64,000 nt of DNA from Akebia trifoliata (GCA_017979445.1 CM030706.1:15548967-15612966), one strand, 5' to 3'; positions 25,301 to 37,196 are shown, counted from the first letter of the stretch. Notes: generated from the letters alone by a model not told the origin. Made by a program: numbers and translations.

Positions 25301-26022
25301 CGGTAACTTAGCATAGTTCCGAGAAAACCCTCGGCGGTAACTGAGCATAGTTCCGAGAAAACCCTTAGAGGCATCTGAGCATAATTCCAAGAAAACCCTT
25401 GGCTGTAACTGAGCATAGTTCCGAGAAAATCCTCGGCGGCATCTGAGCATAATTCCAAGAAAACCCTTGGCGGCATCTGAGCATAATTTCGAGAAAACCC
25501 TCGACGGCATCTGAGCATAATTCCAAGAAAACCCTTGGCGGCATTGAGCATAGTTCTGAGAAAATCCTCGGCGGCATCTGAGCATAATTCTAAGAAAACC
25601 CTTGGCGGCATCTGATCATAATTCCGAGAAAACCCTCAGCAGTATTTGAGCATAATTCTGAGAAAGCCCTCAGTGGTAACTGAGCATAGTTCCAAGAAAA
25701 CCCTCGTCAGTAACTGAGCATAGTTCCGAGAAAACCCTCGGCGACATCTGAGCATAATTCCAAGAAAACCCTCGGCGGCATCTGAGCATAATTCCAAGAA
25801 AACCCTTGGCGGCATCTGAGCATAGTTCCGAGAAAACCCTCGATGGTATCTGAGCATAATTTCAAGAAAACCCTTGGCGGCATCTAAGCATAATTCTGAT
25901 AAGACCCTCGACGGTATCTGAGCATAATTCCGAGAAAGCCCTCGGCAGTAACTAAGCATAGTTCTGAGAAAACCCTCGGCAGTAACTAAGCATAATTTCG
26001 AGAAAGCCCTCGGCGGCATCTG
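22372..26022 (-). repeat. 34-bp satellite array, about 107 units, inside Tat2
   Basis: The unit on the plus strand is about GGCGGCATCTGAGCATAATT followed by CCGAGAAAACCCTC, with A-type (CCAAGAAAACCCTT) and G-type variants often alternating. Because 34 is not a multiple of 3, a minus-strand frame runs through all three phases in 102 bp and gives a 34-residue periodic peptide (MPPRVFSELCSDAAKG...). Most units have no stop in any of the three phases, so many ORFs of 70-247 codons appear. I see no sign that they are genes. Longer duplications exist inside the array: text near 22822 recurs near 23262, and text near 23696 recurs near 24749. Tat elements are known to form satellites in their 3' UTR. 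Confidence 0.95.
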
Positions 26023-27437
26023 GCTGAGTAAAATTGAGAATGAAGGAATAAATCTGGGAAAGAACGACTGAAAATGAAATCTGGAAAAGATGGGTTGAAT
26101 CTAGGAATGAATAGATCTGGGACAGAATGAATGCCCTATCTCCTATGTGAGATCCAAAATGCATTTGTTTGAACCTCAAGATTTTATCCAAAAATTTTAT
26201 GAATTTAAAAATCTGAGTTTGAACCTCACGAGTTTTTCGAAAAACTGTTATCAAGAGGGTAACCTTAAGTTTGGGGTTCTCATTATCTTTTAGGATTAAC
26301 ATTGCTCAAAAATAAAATATCCCTAATTTGACAATAAACATGGCATTGAAAATAATTGAATACATCATGCAAAAATAAAAACAAATGCCCCTAGTATAAG
26401 GGGGAAAAGTTACATTAAAGAAGAAAGAAAATGCCCCTTGTATGAAGGTTTGAAATATTTGATTACCACAAGCGCAATAAATACTCAACTTTTAATTTTG
26501 ATTAATTTTATTGAAGGTTTTGGAGTCAGGCTCAAGAGAACAAAATTATTTTCCTTTTGAGACTCATCATAGAATTCATTCTTCTCTCCCTTGGTTCACT
26601 TAGGGAAGTAAGAATTTTCAGATCAATCGTAGACAAGATATTTGTGGCTTTCGAGTCTATGCCTGGTTTAAGCTAAGTATTGACCTTGATTATTCGGAAC
26701 TCTGATGTTTTAGCTCAGACCGCTCTCAGTTTGGGATTTCTTCTGTTTTTCTTTGTTGCTCTAACTTTTACCTAGATCGCCTTTTCAGGTTTTCAATCTA
26801 TCGAGCTTGCTCTAGCATTTGCCTAGATCGCCTTTTCAGGTTTTCGATCTAGCGAGCTTTTTCTTCTTTTTTCTCGGCTCTGATTGTTGCCAAAGTTGTC
26901 CTTTCAGATTTTCAACCTTGCGAGCTTGCCTTAATTTTTGCCTAAGTCGCCCTTTTCGGGTTTTCAACTTAGCAGGCTTCATTTATTTTTCTTCTGATCT
27001 TCTAGAGTTACTGTCTGATCATGCTTTGTTATCTTCCTGGACTTTTCGTACGGTACTTATGAGGACTTTTATAGGTGGGTTTAGGACTGGGTATAAAAAG
27101 AAAGGAATTTTGAGGCTCAAAAATCCGAATGCCCTTTGTGTGGCATTTCATTTAAATTTTTTTTTTGAATTTTCTTCCCTATTTTGAATGATATTTCTTT
27201 TTCTTTTGAATTTCTTTTTTTAGATTTTTTTTGTCGGGGAATCTATTCTTTTATTTTGATGTGGTCGGGCCTGAAGTAACTTCTCAGGTTGCCTACGTAT
27301 CCCAAAATTTTGGGATCAGACCAAAACGTAGTTCAAATTTTTCCCTCCCCTGGGTTAGGTAATCAGGCTAAGAAGTAAAAGGCATATTTTTTTCCTTTTG
27401 AACAGGCGGCAAAAGGGTTGAGAAAGGAGATAATGAA
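26023..27437 (-). other. Tat2 3' untranslated region
   Basis: Between the pol remnant and the satellite. 26740-26990 holds four or five units of about 60 bp (ATCGCCTTTTCAGGTTTTC then A-TCTAGCGAGCTT), shared with 36396-36680 and 53140-53420. PPT-like ATGCCCC motifs occur near 26386 and 26432. No coding sequence recognised. Confidence 0.7.
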
Positions 27438-28200
27438 CTAGATAGTAGGAAAATTGATTCGACCAAAAATGGCCTCCTTAAATGTAGTACTGTTTGATTT
27501 AGTCAAGGTTGGTTGGTTCTGGTAACTCGATTCCATCATGATCTTGAAGCCTGATAGCTTTTCTTGGTAGTATTTCCTTGATGATGTACGGACCTCCCTA
27601 ATTTGGTTTGAATTTCCCTCTAGGGTCAAAGATAAGTGCCCGATTCTCTTTAAGTATTAAATCTGATGATTTTCCAAAGTAGTGTTTTCTTACTGATAGA
27701 TGAATTTCTCTAATTAAGTCCAAACTTCCTCCTATGGTCGAGGAGGAGTATTTAATTTTCTTTGAAGTCTGATGGTTAAATCCTTGACTTGTAAGTAACG
27801 AGCTTTAACCTTCTTGTCAAACGTGCGAGCGATTCTTCTTTGATAAGTTTGCACCCTAAGTTATTTTTCTTCAATCAAGTTTAGCTCTTCGTACCCAATG
27901 ACGAGTCTAGTCTATTTCTAGCAATTGACTTTCCATCAAGACCTTGAGATACAGGATTCCTTTCCAACTGGTAAGACTATTTCTGTACTTTTATTAATTG
28001 CTTCCTTCAACCGCTCTATTAATCTGAGGACGATAGGGAGATGATGCCAAATCTTGAACTTTGAACATAGATCAGATATCAATTTCGTTTCAACCATTTC
28101 ATTAGTTAAGAATGTAATCTATTCTAGGAGCTCTACCATGTTGAGAAGTCTAGCACTGATACATTTTGTAACATCTTCCTTGATCTCATTTTAACAAGTT
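27438..28200 (-). pseudogene. Tat2 pol remnant: start of RT joined to integrase end
   Basis: Read right to left, IKEDVTKCISA near 28190-28160 is the N-terminal edge of a Tat reverse transcriptase. Within some 20 residues it passes into integrase core sequence (TKLISDLCSKFKIWHH near 28060). It ends in the integrase C-terminus (RRIARTFDKKVKA and LQVKDLTIRLQRKLNTP at 27715-27860). The RT catalytic core, RNase H and the integrase zinc domain are missing. Several stops and shifts remain. Tat3 has the same arrangement at 51530-52500. Confidence 0.75.
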
Positions 28201-29589
28201 AATATCTAATCCATGTCAAACAAAATCCAAGCTTGCACCTAACATATCCTCATAGGCCCATGCGAACAAGTCTTTTGAAATTTCTGAGAAAATTCATTAT
28301 CCCCTTGTGTTCCTCTAGGGATAGAATGGTTTCTATTTGAATCTCTTTAGGAATTAATTTCTATTCTGAGGTCAATGACCTTTACTTTCGTGAGCCCGAC
28401 TCTTATCTTCTTGTTCAAGAGAAAAATATATCCTTGAAACTAAATTTCCTTTATCCAATCAAAATCAGATGGGGCGACAAATACCTCTATGACTCGACAA
28501 ACTAACTCGATTCAACAGAAAAAAGAGTCGACTCAAAAAGAAGACATGACCTTGCTGAAAAAAAGGGACTCGAACTAACCTAAATAACTCATGAAAACTC
28601 AAAACTATCCACAACGGGCTTGATTGGGACTGAGGACTGAGACATTGCTTACAACCGGCATGACTGAGGTACTGTGATATTCAAAGAACAACTGGACGAT
28701 GTTGAGAAATTTTGAAGTCATTTCTGATTATTGACTTGATATTGACGTTTACTCTAACTGACCGGATTTACAACCCTAGCTAGACGATGGACGATTGAGC
28801 TTAGATACAATGATAACCTAGTAACCCCATCAAATGTGGATTACCAATTTCAGTGTTACTCCCTTCATAATATTTAAAATGAATCCTGAGATTTTATTGA
28901 ATTATGTACACCAATCCATTAAACAATTCATCCATAAAAGGAAAATAATTTTATTGCACTCTTGAAAATTATTGAAAAATAATGTTTTTATTGAATAATA
29001 ATTTTCACAAACATATTTCAATAATTTTTCATGCAAAAATAAATCTTTTATAAATCATTTCTCCTTCATTTTCTTTTCTTTTGGAAAACATTTTTTATTT
29101 GAAAAATAGTTTTTTATTTGGAAAGCATTTTCTCTTGGAAAATCTTATTCTTATGGAAAATATTTTCTGGAAAACACTTTTTCTTAGAAAACATTTTTTC
29201 TAGAGAACAATACTTTTTCTGGAAAACATTTTTTTAAAGAACACTTTTTTTGGAAAATACTTTTTCTGGAAAATACTTTCCCTTCGTAAATCATTTTTCC
29301 TCTTTGAAAATTTGATTTCTATTTCGATTTAAATGGCCCGGCCCATAATGATCGTTGGATCGAGATGGACTGGGTCAAGTTTAAAATAGATTTTTTATTG
29401 GGTTGGTGTACCTAGTGATACTGTAATTTCAAATCAGGTTAAACAACAAAAAATTTATCCTTGAGGACAAACCCGCACATTCCTAATCTCATCATTCATA
29501 TACATTCATCTCATCATTCACATGCATTCTGATCTTATCATTCTCATGCGTTCTGATCTCATCATTCACATATATTAATCATTCACAAG
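28201..29589 (-). other. Tat2 region between pol remnant and leader module
   Basis: 28201-28560 is the pre-RT part (minus-strand counterpart of 51530-51800). 29050-29300 is a run of short TTTTCTGGAAAA/AACATTTTT units shared with Tat3 (50575-50930). No intact gene. Confidence 0.6.
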
Positions 29590-30390
29590 GTTCCATTCAA
29601 TAAACAACCCGGGAACACCCACGATAAGTTCGAGTCGTGACCTACAAGGAAGGTTTCTAGACTCTAAGCTTACTACGTGCAATGCATTTTATCTGGCTAC
29701 CCTTGCTCAAGCACACCTATATACCTCTCGATACGTGGTGACTTGGTCTGATATACCGTATAGGTGATAATCTAAAATCTCAATTCACTTATCTGAAGCC
29801 AAAAATAGCCAGTTTGATCTCCAGTTGAGAGGTGGCGTACAATGCTGAGTAAGGGCCCACTTAAATAACCCTCGTCTAGAATAGACGTAGTCTATCCCCC
29901 TCGTACAGTAGGGTACATCGGGGCAAGATCTCGCTTAGGCATCGGTTTTGACCAAGAAGTGCAATTGATATACTTAGATTATCTTTTATACCTATGGGTA
30001 CAAGTCAAGAGTTGTAGCTTTCATAAATGGTTTGGCATCCCACGAGGGAACCGAACACGTACTAGTACTACGTTGGCAATCGGGACATGTGACTGTGTGG
30101 CTCACAATAGGTCAAAGGCTCAGGTCGCTCCAGCCTGGGTGCATCAATATACCTCTCAGAATCACCTGATCAGACGGTATTGATGCCCCAGTTTGATATA
30201 CCCTAAGGTACGTGATTGGAGTTGTGGTTTTCATGAATGACGTCCCATCTCCGAAGAGACCGGGCCACGCGCTAGTGTCACGTTGGCTATATAGGACGTG
30301 TAAATGTGCAAAACAGTAAACGTGCATGTGGTGTGTGTAAAACAGGGTGGGGTGTGCCCAGGGCCTTTTCCAAATAAATGGGCCCATAGG
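29590..30390 (-). repeat. Structured leader module (Tat2 copy)
   Basis: Matches 49620-50400 of Tat3 in reverse. It contains an inverted pair, GCATCAATATACC (30140 region) and GGTATTGATGC (30175 region), and a perfect small stem CGTCTA-GAA-TAGACG at 29873-29887. 29810-29970 matches the Ath1 leader. The short ORFs here have no recognisable product. Confidence 0.75.
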
Positions 30391-30856
30391 TCTGATCATA
30401 CCATCATAACATTGATACCACATAAACATTATTCAAATCATATTATTAAAGATACGCACATCAAACCTATCAAAATCATGACAATGTTAGATAGGCAATT
30501 GAGACAATGAATAATAATTGGATCCAATCGTTGGCACAAGCTCATTATTCTTAGTCCTAACCAAGGAGATTCTTTTTATAGTCCAATCAAGGGTGGTTTT
30601 GGGTGACCCAAAATAACTTGAGGCTTCAATGAACATTAAATTGAAGATAACATGATAGTTGTTGTGATTTGGAGTGAAGAATCCCTTTTTTTTATTTTTT
30701 ATTTTTTTTTTAAAAACTACAAAAAAAAAGTAATTGATTTTAAAGAAAAGAAATTCTTTTTTTTTTTGGTTGCCAATACACAATTTTTTATTGCTGCCAA
30801 AACATCCAACATGCCGTCAACACATACAACATTCATTTTTTTCGTATATGTTGCTG

Positions 30857-31028
30857 TCTAGCAACACACAACAACAACAGCACAAAAGCAACACACAACA
30901 CACAACAGCAACATCCAACAACAACAACAACACACAACAGCAACACCCAATAGCAACAACAACACCTAACAGCACCAACACTTTTTTATTTTTTTCGTCG
31001 TTGTTGCCAACAACACACAACAACAACA
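30857..31028. repeat. CAA/ACA-rich microsatellite
   Basis: Irregular AACAACA, CACAACA and AGCAACA runs over about 170 bp in the Tat2 leader. The ORFs over it (poly Asn/Thr/Gln or Cys/Val/Leu) are repeat artefacts. Confidence 0.9.
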
Positions 31029-31279
31029 TTTTTTTTTAGAAGAAAGGAAAAAAACAATATGCTACCAAAGGTCAAATCGACACGTACCTAATGAACAGCC
31101 AATAAATTTTTTTTCTCTTATGTATACCATCAAGGAACAAATCGGCACACACCCAAAATTTTTTTTTTTAAAAGGACAGATCTAGATAAAAATAAATAAA
31201 TAAATAAATAAAAGTCTAATCCCATAATCATTCTTCTACTATCAACAAAAGCCACCTCTTTGCAACCTCGCATTATTTT

Positions 31280-31298
31280 GGGTCATCTTAAATGACCC
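31280..31298 (-). promoter_or_regulatory. Conserved leader hairpin (Tat2)
   Basis: GGGTCAT, a 5-base loop, then ATGACCC: a perfect 7-bp stem about 150 bp after the primer site. Counterparts lie at 46978-46998 (Tat3) and 60896-60919 (Tat4). Confidence 0.55.
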
Positions 31299-31445
31299 TC
31301 AATTGAACCACATAAATAATACTTGATTGAACCAAAATAATATGCTAAAAAAAATGCCGAGAGAATATAATAAACTAAAAAAAAAATTTATGTCTAAATG
31401 GCAATGTTCGCATACTTGGGGTTTTTCAAGTTTGAACCTCAAAAG

Positions 31446-31463
31446 TCCCCAATGGAGTCGCCA
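31446..31463 (-). promoter_or_regulatory. Tat2 primer-binding site (tRNA-Arg type)
   Basis: The minus strand reads TGGCGACTCCATTGGGGA, two changes from the complement of the tRNA-Arg(ACG) 3' end, one base after the 5' LTR. Confidence 0.88.
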
Positions 31464-31464
31464 C

Positions 31465-32961
31465 TGAAAGCGCCCATGATCCACGGAGTGTGCGGATCCG
31501 CTTTTGACCTTTGAGGTTTGGGAGTCGCCACTTAGTTATTACGGTCTAGGAATCGAATACTGACTCTAAACGGATAAAAAAACTAATCTACTAAAGAAAA
31601 ACTGAATCCGGGGATCACATTACGGGGTTGGAAGGTGTTAGGTACCAACCCTGTCCGGCCAATGCCGGTCTCTACTAATTCCCAAATAAAATTACATTGC
31701 TAACAAGACCTAAATAATAATAAAAAAATAAAAATACTCACTTTTTCTGAGCATAACGATTTTGTTCCCTCAGATTTGATAAAATCGCTCATTGTACCGT
31801 ACTCCTTGCTTCGTTCTATTTCCGGATCTGATTTCTAATTTCAGAGGTAAGTTATCTTTTTCTTAGATCGGATTCTTCAAACTTTTTTTATGGATTTTGG
31901 GGTGTTTTTGAAGGGCCTCTAGGTGTTTTTTTGGGCTAAAATCGATGTATGGGCGTTAGGTAAGGAGTTGGGTCTTAAAAATTAGGGTTTTGGGAAGGTT
32001 GAGGAGACTTCTTGACCTACTTTTTCTAGGGTTTTTCTTTGATACAAAAATAGCGTGTGGAGGCTCCTATTTATAAAGTTTTTTTTAGAAGAATTAGGGT
32101 TTGATTAGAGTTTCTTTTAAGGTTTCAATTAGGGTTTTGACATTAGTCTTATGAAATTGATTTAGTCTTTAGGGTTTTCACTTTAGTCTTCTGAGATTGA
32201 TTTGATTAATTTAGATTAGGGTTTTGATTTAGGGTTTTGACTTTAGTCTTATGAGATTGACTTTAATACTTTGACTTTAGTTTTTCTTGGTTGGCTTTTA
32301 ATATCTTGACTTTAGCCTTACTTGATTGAATTTAGTGTTTCACTTTACATTATTTAGTGATTTATTTATTAATTTCGAAAATTTTAATTATTAAAATTGT
32401 AAAATTATCGTTTTGCCCTTGGAGAGGATTTTTACGTGTTAAGTCATTTTTTCAATGTTCCAGGATGTTTTGGAATCAGTTTTTCGTATGGAATTCAATG
32501 GGAATGTTGGTTTTTGTCATTTATGAAATTTTTTGTGTGAAATGGTCGTGAATTTTATGAGGGGTATTTTCATAATTTTGTCGAATTTTATGAAAATTGA
32601 CGAAGTGATTTATTTGGTTTCGATTTGTTATTTTATGTGTTTGAATGGGTTTTCCTAAGCGTAACGTAGGTTCTAGGGTTGTTTTGATGTTAGGGGTATT
32701 TTGGTAATTTGATCATTTTTAGTGATTTTTATCGTGAAGGTTCTTTTTGGTCTGCAAGATGATGATTTCTATGTTTCTAGGGTGTATTTTCCTAGCGTAG
32801 CGTGGTTTCTAAGTTTTGTCAGTTCGAGATACCTCATCCAGATTTCTGAAACATATTTGGTAACAAAATAAAGTATTGGAATGGACATCCATCATTGGGA
32901 ATCGTTGCGATCGGGTTGATGAGTTGATTAATCAGACGAGTGCAAAAATTGGGTGTCTACA
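31465..32961 (-). repeat. Tat2 5' LTR
   Basis: 1497 bp, promoter side of Tat2. TATA box at 32068-32075 (reverse complement), with TTGACT-rich repeats upstream of it (32130-32330). Confidence 0.92.
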
Positions 32962-33036
32962 CCTACATACCCTACAAGTAAGGTAAAAGTAAGATTAATA
33001 TTAACTCCAGTGAGAAGAACAACGATAGTCCCATCA

Positions 33037-34100
33037 CAAACCCATTGTGGATACTTGTCTTTAATTTTCATGAGTCATGTGATTTAATTTGAGTTTAGTT
33101 TTTTAATTTTTTCACAACGTCTTATTCTTGTTAGATCGAGTCTAGCCTTTTTATTTTTACTGAGTCGAGTCAGTTTGTCGAGTCTATAATGGTGTCTGCC
33201 ACCCCATCAGAATTTAATTAAATATAAGAAATTATCGGAATACCTCGAGCGTAGTAACGAGTTAAGTAATAATATTGCTTTAAGAGAGGATCCTTTAACA
33301 AGGAACCCCTTTCCGAATCAATCGAATTATGTAAACAGGAAGATAAAAGTCCAATTCAACCTTTAATCGAGGAAACAAAGGTCATTGACCTCGGAACAAA
33401 AAATTTCCAAGAAATTCAGATGGGAATTAAATTATCCTAAAGGAACACGAGGAGATGGTGAATTTATTCAAAAAATTCAAAAAGCTTTTTCGTATGGTCC
33501 TATGAGGATATGTTGGGTAAGCTTGGGGTTGTTCAACAAGTAATGGGTACTTATCCTATGAACTGGAGTGGAATCACATAATCAGATAATAAGTTATGAA
33601 ATATATGGATTACTGTTGAACCAGCTAATAAAAATCTCGAAACCCTCATTTTGAAAAGGTATGAAACACATCGAGATCGGTCTGGGAAATTAACATTCAC
33701 ATCCTCGACATGTCAAACTTCGACTTGATTCTCAATGCGGACTACTCAGGGCCCTCTATTATGTGGTATGAGAGAAAGCTTTGAAATAGAAGTTTCATTT
33801 CTTAACGGAAAGCCAATCGTCGGAAGTAAATTTTATTTGTCACTAGTATATGATGAGTCACTTGTGTTTTGATGTTAAGATGTGGGACATGCAAGTTGAA
33901 GATTTAGCCTTAAAGAAAATCTAGCAGTTAGCTCCAATTCAATAAAGAAAATGCAAATCCATTAGGGAAGGTCCTTTCGTCACCAAGATAAAACTATTTG
34001 AAAAAAGCTGTCAAACTTCAAAGATCATAACGACGCCAAAATGCTAGAATCAATCAACCTTGGCCAGATCAAGCGATACTATATCTAAGGAGGCCATCTT
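33037..34100 (+). pseudogene. TatB pol remnant: pre-RT and integrase pieces
   Basis: 33200-33500 carries the pre-RT linker (worn EYLER..NEL, then VIDLGTKN and VWSYEDMLG), found also in Tat3 and Tat4. From about 33605 integrase core sequence follows directly (TVEPANKNLETL, then HRDRSGKLTF, then ESFEIEVSF). The catalytic part of reverse transcriptase and RNase H are gone. Frames change repeatedly and stops are many. Confidence 0.7.
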
Positions 34101-34180
34101 GGGCTAAACTAATTTTCCTGTTACCCAGCTCAATGTCTCCTTCTTTCGTCATTCGCATCCTTTTCAAAAAATTAAAAAAA

Positions 34181-34241
<61 letters not shown>

Positions 34242-34654
34242 CCTTTTTCTTTTTCAACCCAATTACCCAACCTAGGGGAGGGAATGTGCTTGAACTGCAT
34301 TTTGGTCTGATCCCAAAAATAATTGGGGTACATAGGCAACTTGAGAAGTTACTTTAGGCCCGACTACATCAAAATTAAAAAAATATATTTCCCCACAAAA
34401 AAGTCCAAAAAAGAAATATGGTCAAAATAAGGAAGAAATTCAAAGAAAAAAAAAATAATTTAAATGAAATACCACAAAAGGGGCATTCAGGTTTTTTAGT
34501 CTAAAGATCCCTTTCTTTTTATGCCCCATCCTAAACTTACCCATGAAAGTCCTCCTAAGTGCCGCACGAAAATGTTAAGGAAAATAGCAAGCAAGATCAG
34601 ATAATTACTCTAGAAGTTCAGATGGGAATTTATAAAAAAAAAGGGAGGGCCTAC
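34101..34654 (+). other. TatB 3' region up to the solo LTR
   Basis: Collinear with 52640-53150 of Tat3 (GAGGCCATCTTGG, then TTGAGAAGTTACTT and GGCCCGACTACATCAAAA). It contains the (AT)n tract at 34184-34239 and a PPT-like AAGGGGCATT near 34478. Confidence 0.7.
34184..34239. repeat. (AT)n microsatellite
   Basis: 56 bp of pure alternating AT. The Ile-Tyr ORFs on both strands are artefacts of it. Confidence 0.97.
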
Positions 34655-36395
34655 TGTAGACTCCTCATTTTTGCACTCGCCTGATTAATCAACTCGTCAA
34701 CCCGATTGTAACGGTTCCCAATGATGGATGATTATTCCAATGATTTATTTTGTTACTAGATATGTTTCAGAAATCCGAATGAGGTATCTCAAATTAAAAA
34801 AACTGTAGAAACCACGCTACGCTAGGAAAATATAACCCTAAAAGTATAGAAATCATCATTTTTCAAACAAAAAGAAGCTTCATGATAAAAATCACTAAAA
34901 AATGATCAAATTACCAAAATACCCCTAACCTTAAAATATCCTTAGAGCTTACGTTACGCTTAAGAAAATCCTTTCGAACACATAAAACAACAAATCGAAA
35001 CCAAATAAATCATTTCGCCAATTTTTACAAAATTTGACAAAATTATGAAAATGCCCCTCATAAAGTTCATGACTATTTCACACAAAAATTTTTATAAATG
35101 ACACAAACCAATATTTCCATTGAATTCCTTACAAAAAATCAATTCTAAAACATCCTAGAACATTAAAAACCGACTTAAAACGCGAAAAGTCCTCTCTGAG
35201 GGCAAAACGATAATTTCACAATTTTTATAATTAAAATTTTCGAAATTAATCAATAAAATATTAAATAATTAAAATGAAACATTAATAAAATTAACTTAAA
35301 ATTTTAAACTAAAAAAATCGATCAATCAGGCTCTCAGGCAAAATTATTGAAGGTTGCCAAGATATTTCTTCAAGGACCCCTACATTTGGGGGTCAAAGAA
35401 TTAAAGATATAATAGAGGGGGGTTCTCCAAAAAATTAAAGTCAATCAAGCAAGACTAAAGTCAAGGTATTAAAGTCAACCAAGTAAGACTAAAGTCAAAA
35501 TTAAAGTTAATTAAGCAAGACTAATGTCAAGATATTAAAGTCAATCAATTAAGACTAAAGTCAAAATCTTAAAGTCAATCAAATAAGACCAAAAGTCAAA
35601 ATCCTAATAGAGTTCTAATTAAATAATAACTCTATTTAATAGAATTCTAACTAAAATATAATTCTACTTAAAACAATTCTAATTAAAATACAACTCTACC
35701 TAATAGAATTCTAACTAAAATACAACTCTAACTAAAAGAATTCTAATTAAATACTAATTGTATCTAAACAAACCCTTAAAAAAATCTATAAATAGATGTC
35801 CTCACACCCTATTTTCGTATTAAATAATAAACCCTAAAAAAGTAGGTCAAAAAGCTTCCCTAATCTCCCATAAACCCTAATTTTGAAGCCCCAACTCCTT
35901 ACCTAACACACATACTTCGATTTTAGCTCGAAAAACACCTAGAAGCCCTTCAAAAACATCTATAAATCTATAAATAAATTCAAAGAAAATTCACAGATCC
36001 AAGAAGAAGATACCTCAACTTGGAGATCCGAAATCAGATCCGGCAACAGAATGAGGTGAGGAATACTGTACCAGAAGTTATTCTACCGGATCTAAGGGAA
36101 CAAGACCGTTGTATTCAAAAAGGTATATATTTTTATTTTTTTTATTACTTAGGTCTTTTAGCAATGTAGTTTATTTGGGAATTAGTAGAGGCCGGTGTTT
36201 GTCGGGCGGGGTTGGTGCCTAACACCTTCCAACACCGTAATTTGATCCCCGAATGCAGTTATTTTTGGTAGATTAGTTGTTTTTATCTATTTAGAGTCAA
36301 TATTCGGTTCCTAGACCGTAATAACTAGGTGGTGATTCCTAAACCGCAAGGGTCAAAAGCAGATCCGCGCACCCTACGGATCAAGGGCGCTTTCA
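34655..36395 (+). mobile_element. Tat solo LTR
   Basis: 1741 bp from TGTAGACTCC to GGGCGCTTTCA, with a perfect 5-bp target duplication CCTAC at 34650-34654 and 36396-36400. No internal sequence. TATA box at 35787-35794. 35440-35760 is a repeat block of AGTCAA and AATTCTAA motifs. With it removed, the flanks join into text collinear with 53135-53150 of Tat3. Typical result of recombination between the two LTRs of one element. Confidence 0.93.
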
Positions 36396-36680
36396 CCTAC
36401 TAGGTTGAAAATCCGAAAGGACAACTTAGGCAAAAATCAAGGTAAGATCGCAAGGTTGAAAATCCGAACGGACGGCCTTGGCAACAATTAGAGAAAAAAA
36501 TAGGAAAAATGGTAAGATCGCTAGATTGAAAATTTGAAAAGGCGATATAGGCAAAAGTTAGAGCATGCTAGTTAGATTGAAAACTTGAAAAAGCGATCTA
36601 GACAAAAATTAGAGCAATCAAAAGAAATTCTCCATCGAGTTGAGAATTTAGAAAGGCAAGTTGAGCCAGAACATCAGAAG
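36396..36680 (+). repeat. Degenerate tandem repeat of about 60 bp in TatB
   Basis: Four to five units of AGGTTGAAAATCCGAAAGG followed by ACAACTTAGGCAAAAATC. Same family as 53140-53420 and, reversed, 26740-26990. Confidence 0.8.
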
Positions 36681-37196
36681 TCCGAATGACCAAGCTTCAT
36701 CGACTTTAGGGCAAATAATTAAGCATCGTACAATCAATACCCAGTTTAAACCAAATATAGACTCAATGGATGCAACTATCTCGTCTATGATTGATCTGAA
36801 GAGTTTCACGTCCCTCACTAAACTGACGAGGAGAAAAAATAAATTCTATTATGAAATTCAAAAGGAAATATAATGTTCCAATTTCTGTGAACCTAACTCA
36901 AAATCTTCAATATAAAAAGTCAAACATTTATTGCACTTGCGGTAATCAAAGATTAAAAACTTTTATAACAGGGACACTTCCCTTTTTTAAAGACCATAGT
37001 TTCCCCTTTGCACTAGGGGCATTCGTTTTCAAAATATGTTCAATTATCCCCAATGTAATGTTCCTTGTCAAACTAAGGGCATTTTATTCTAAAACCTTAT
37101 CAATTTCAATCTCAAAAGAAAAGGTTAACCTTAAATTAAAAGTTACCCTCTTGATAGCAACTTTTTAAAAAACCCTAAGGTTCAAAAGAAGTTAAA
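36681..37196 (+). other. TatB 3' untranslated region
   Basis: Collinear with 53440-53940. It has PPT-like AGGGGCATT near 37014. No coding sequence recognised. Confidence 0.65.

Larger units (their letters stand above)
30591..31440 (-). other. Tat2 variable leader segment
   Basis: It corresponds to the place where Tat3 carries a PPR gene fragment and Tat4 another gene piece. Here I see only a CAA/CA-rich microsatellite and homopolymer runs, no gene fragment. The TGTTGGCAGCAACA-like motifs of Tat3 (48860-48960) recur here in reverse near 30785. Confidence 0.6.
20790..32961 (-). mobile_element. Tat2: complete, pol-deleted Tat-lineage retrotransposon
   Basis: 12.2 kb on the minus strand with LTRs at both ends, starting TGTAGA/TGTAGG and ending GGGCGCTTTCA. 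The target duplication is perfect: CCTAC at 20785-20789 and 32962-32966. PBS and PPT sit where they should. The interior holds a long leader, a pol remnant and a 3.65-kb satellite array. The LTRs differ by about 5% over the first 400 bases by eye, and the 3' LTR has one extra repeat block. Gag is not recognisable. Confidence 0.92.
19688..33036 (+). mobile_element. Athila solo LTR split by Tat2
   Basis: 19688-20789 plus 32967-33036 together make one Athila LTR in the opposite orientation to Ath1 (TGATGAGTGTCTC...CCCATCA, about 1.17 kb). No internal Athila sequence accompanies it. The flanks CAAAT (19683-19687) and CAAAC (33037-33041) look like a target duplication with one change. With the insertion removed, the flanks join into sequence collinear with Tat3 near 51370. 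Tat2 lies inside it at 20790-32961. Confidence 0.87.

Noticed and set aside
22372..26022. CRISPR-like array (regular short repeats)
   Set aside because: Units are contiguous with no unique spacers, in a plant retrotransposon; it is a satellite.
22329..26302. Many overlapping minus-strand ORFs up to 247 codons with MPPRVFSELCSDAAKG repeats
   Set aside because: They are translations of the 34-bp satellite, occur in all three phases, end at random point changes, and have no separate start context. Treated as repeat, not genes.
30734..31039. ORFs rich in Gln/Asn/Thr or Cys/Val/Leu
   Set aside because: Reading of a CAA/CA microsatellite in both directions.
34069..34357. Ile-Tyr repeat ORFs on both strands
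   Set aside because: Artefact of the (AT)n tract 34184-34239.
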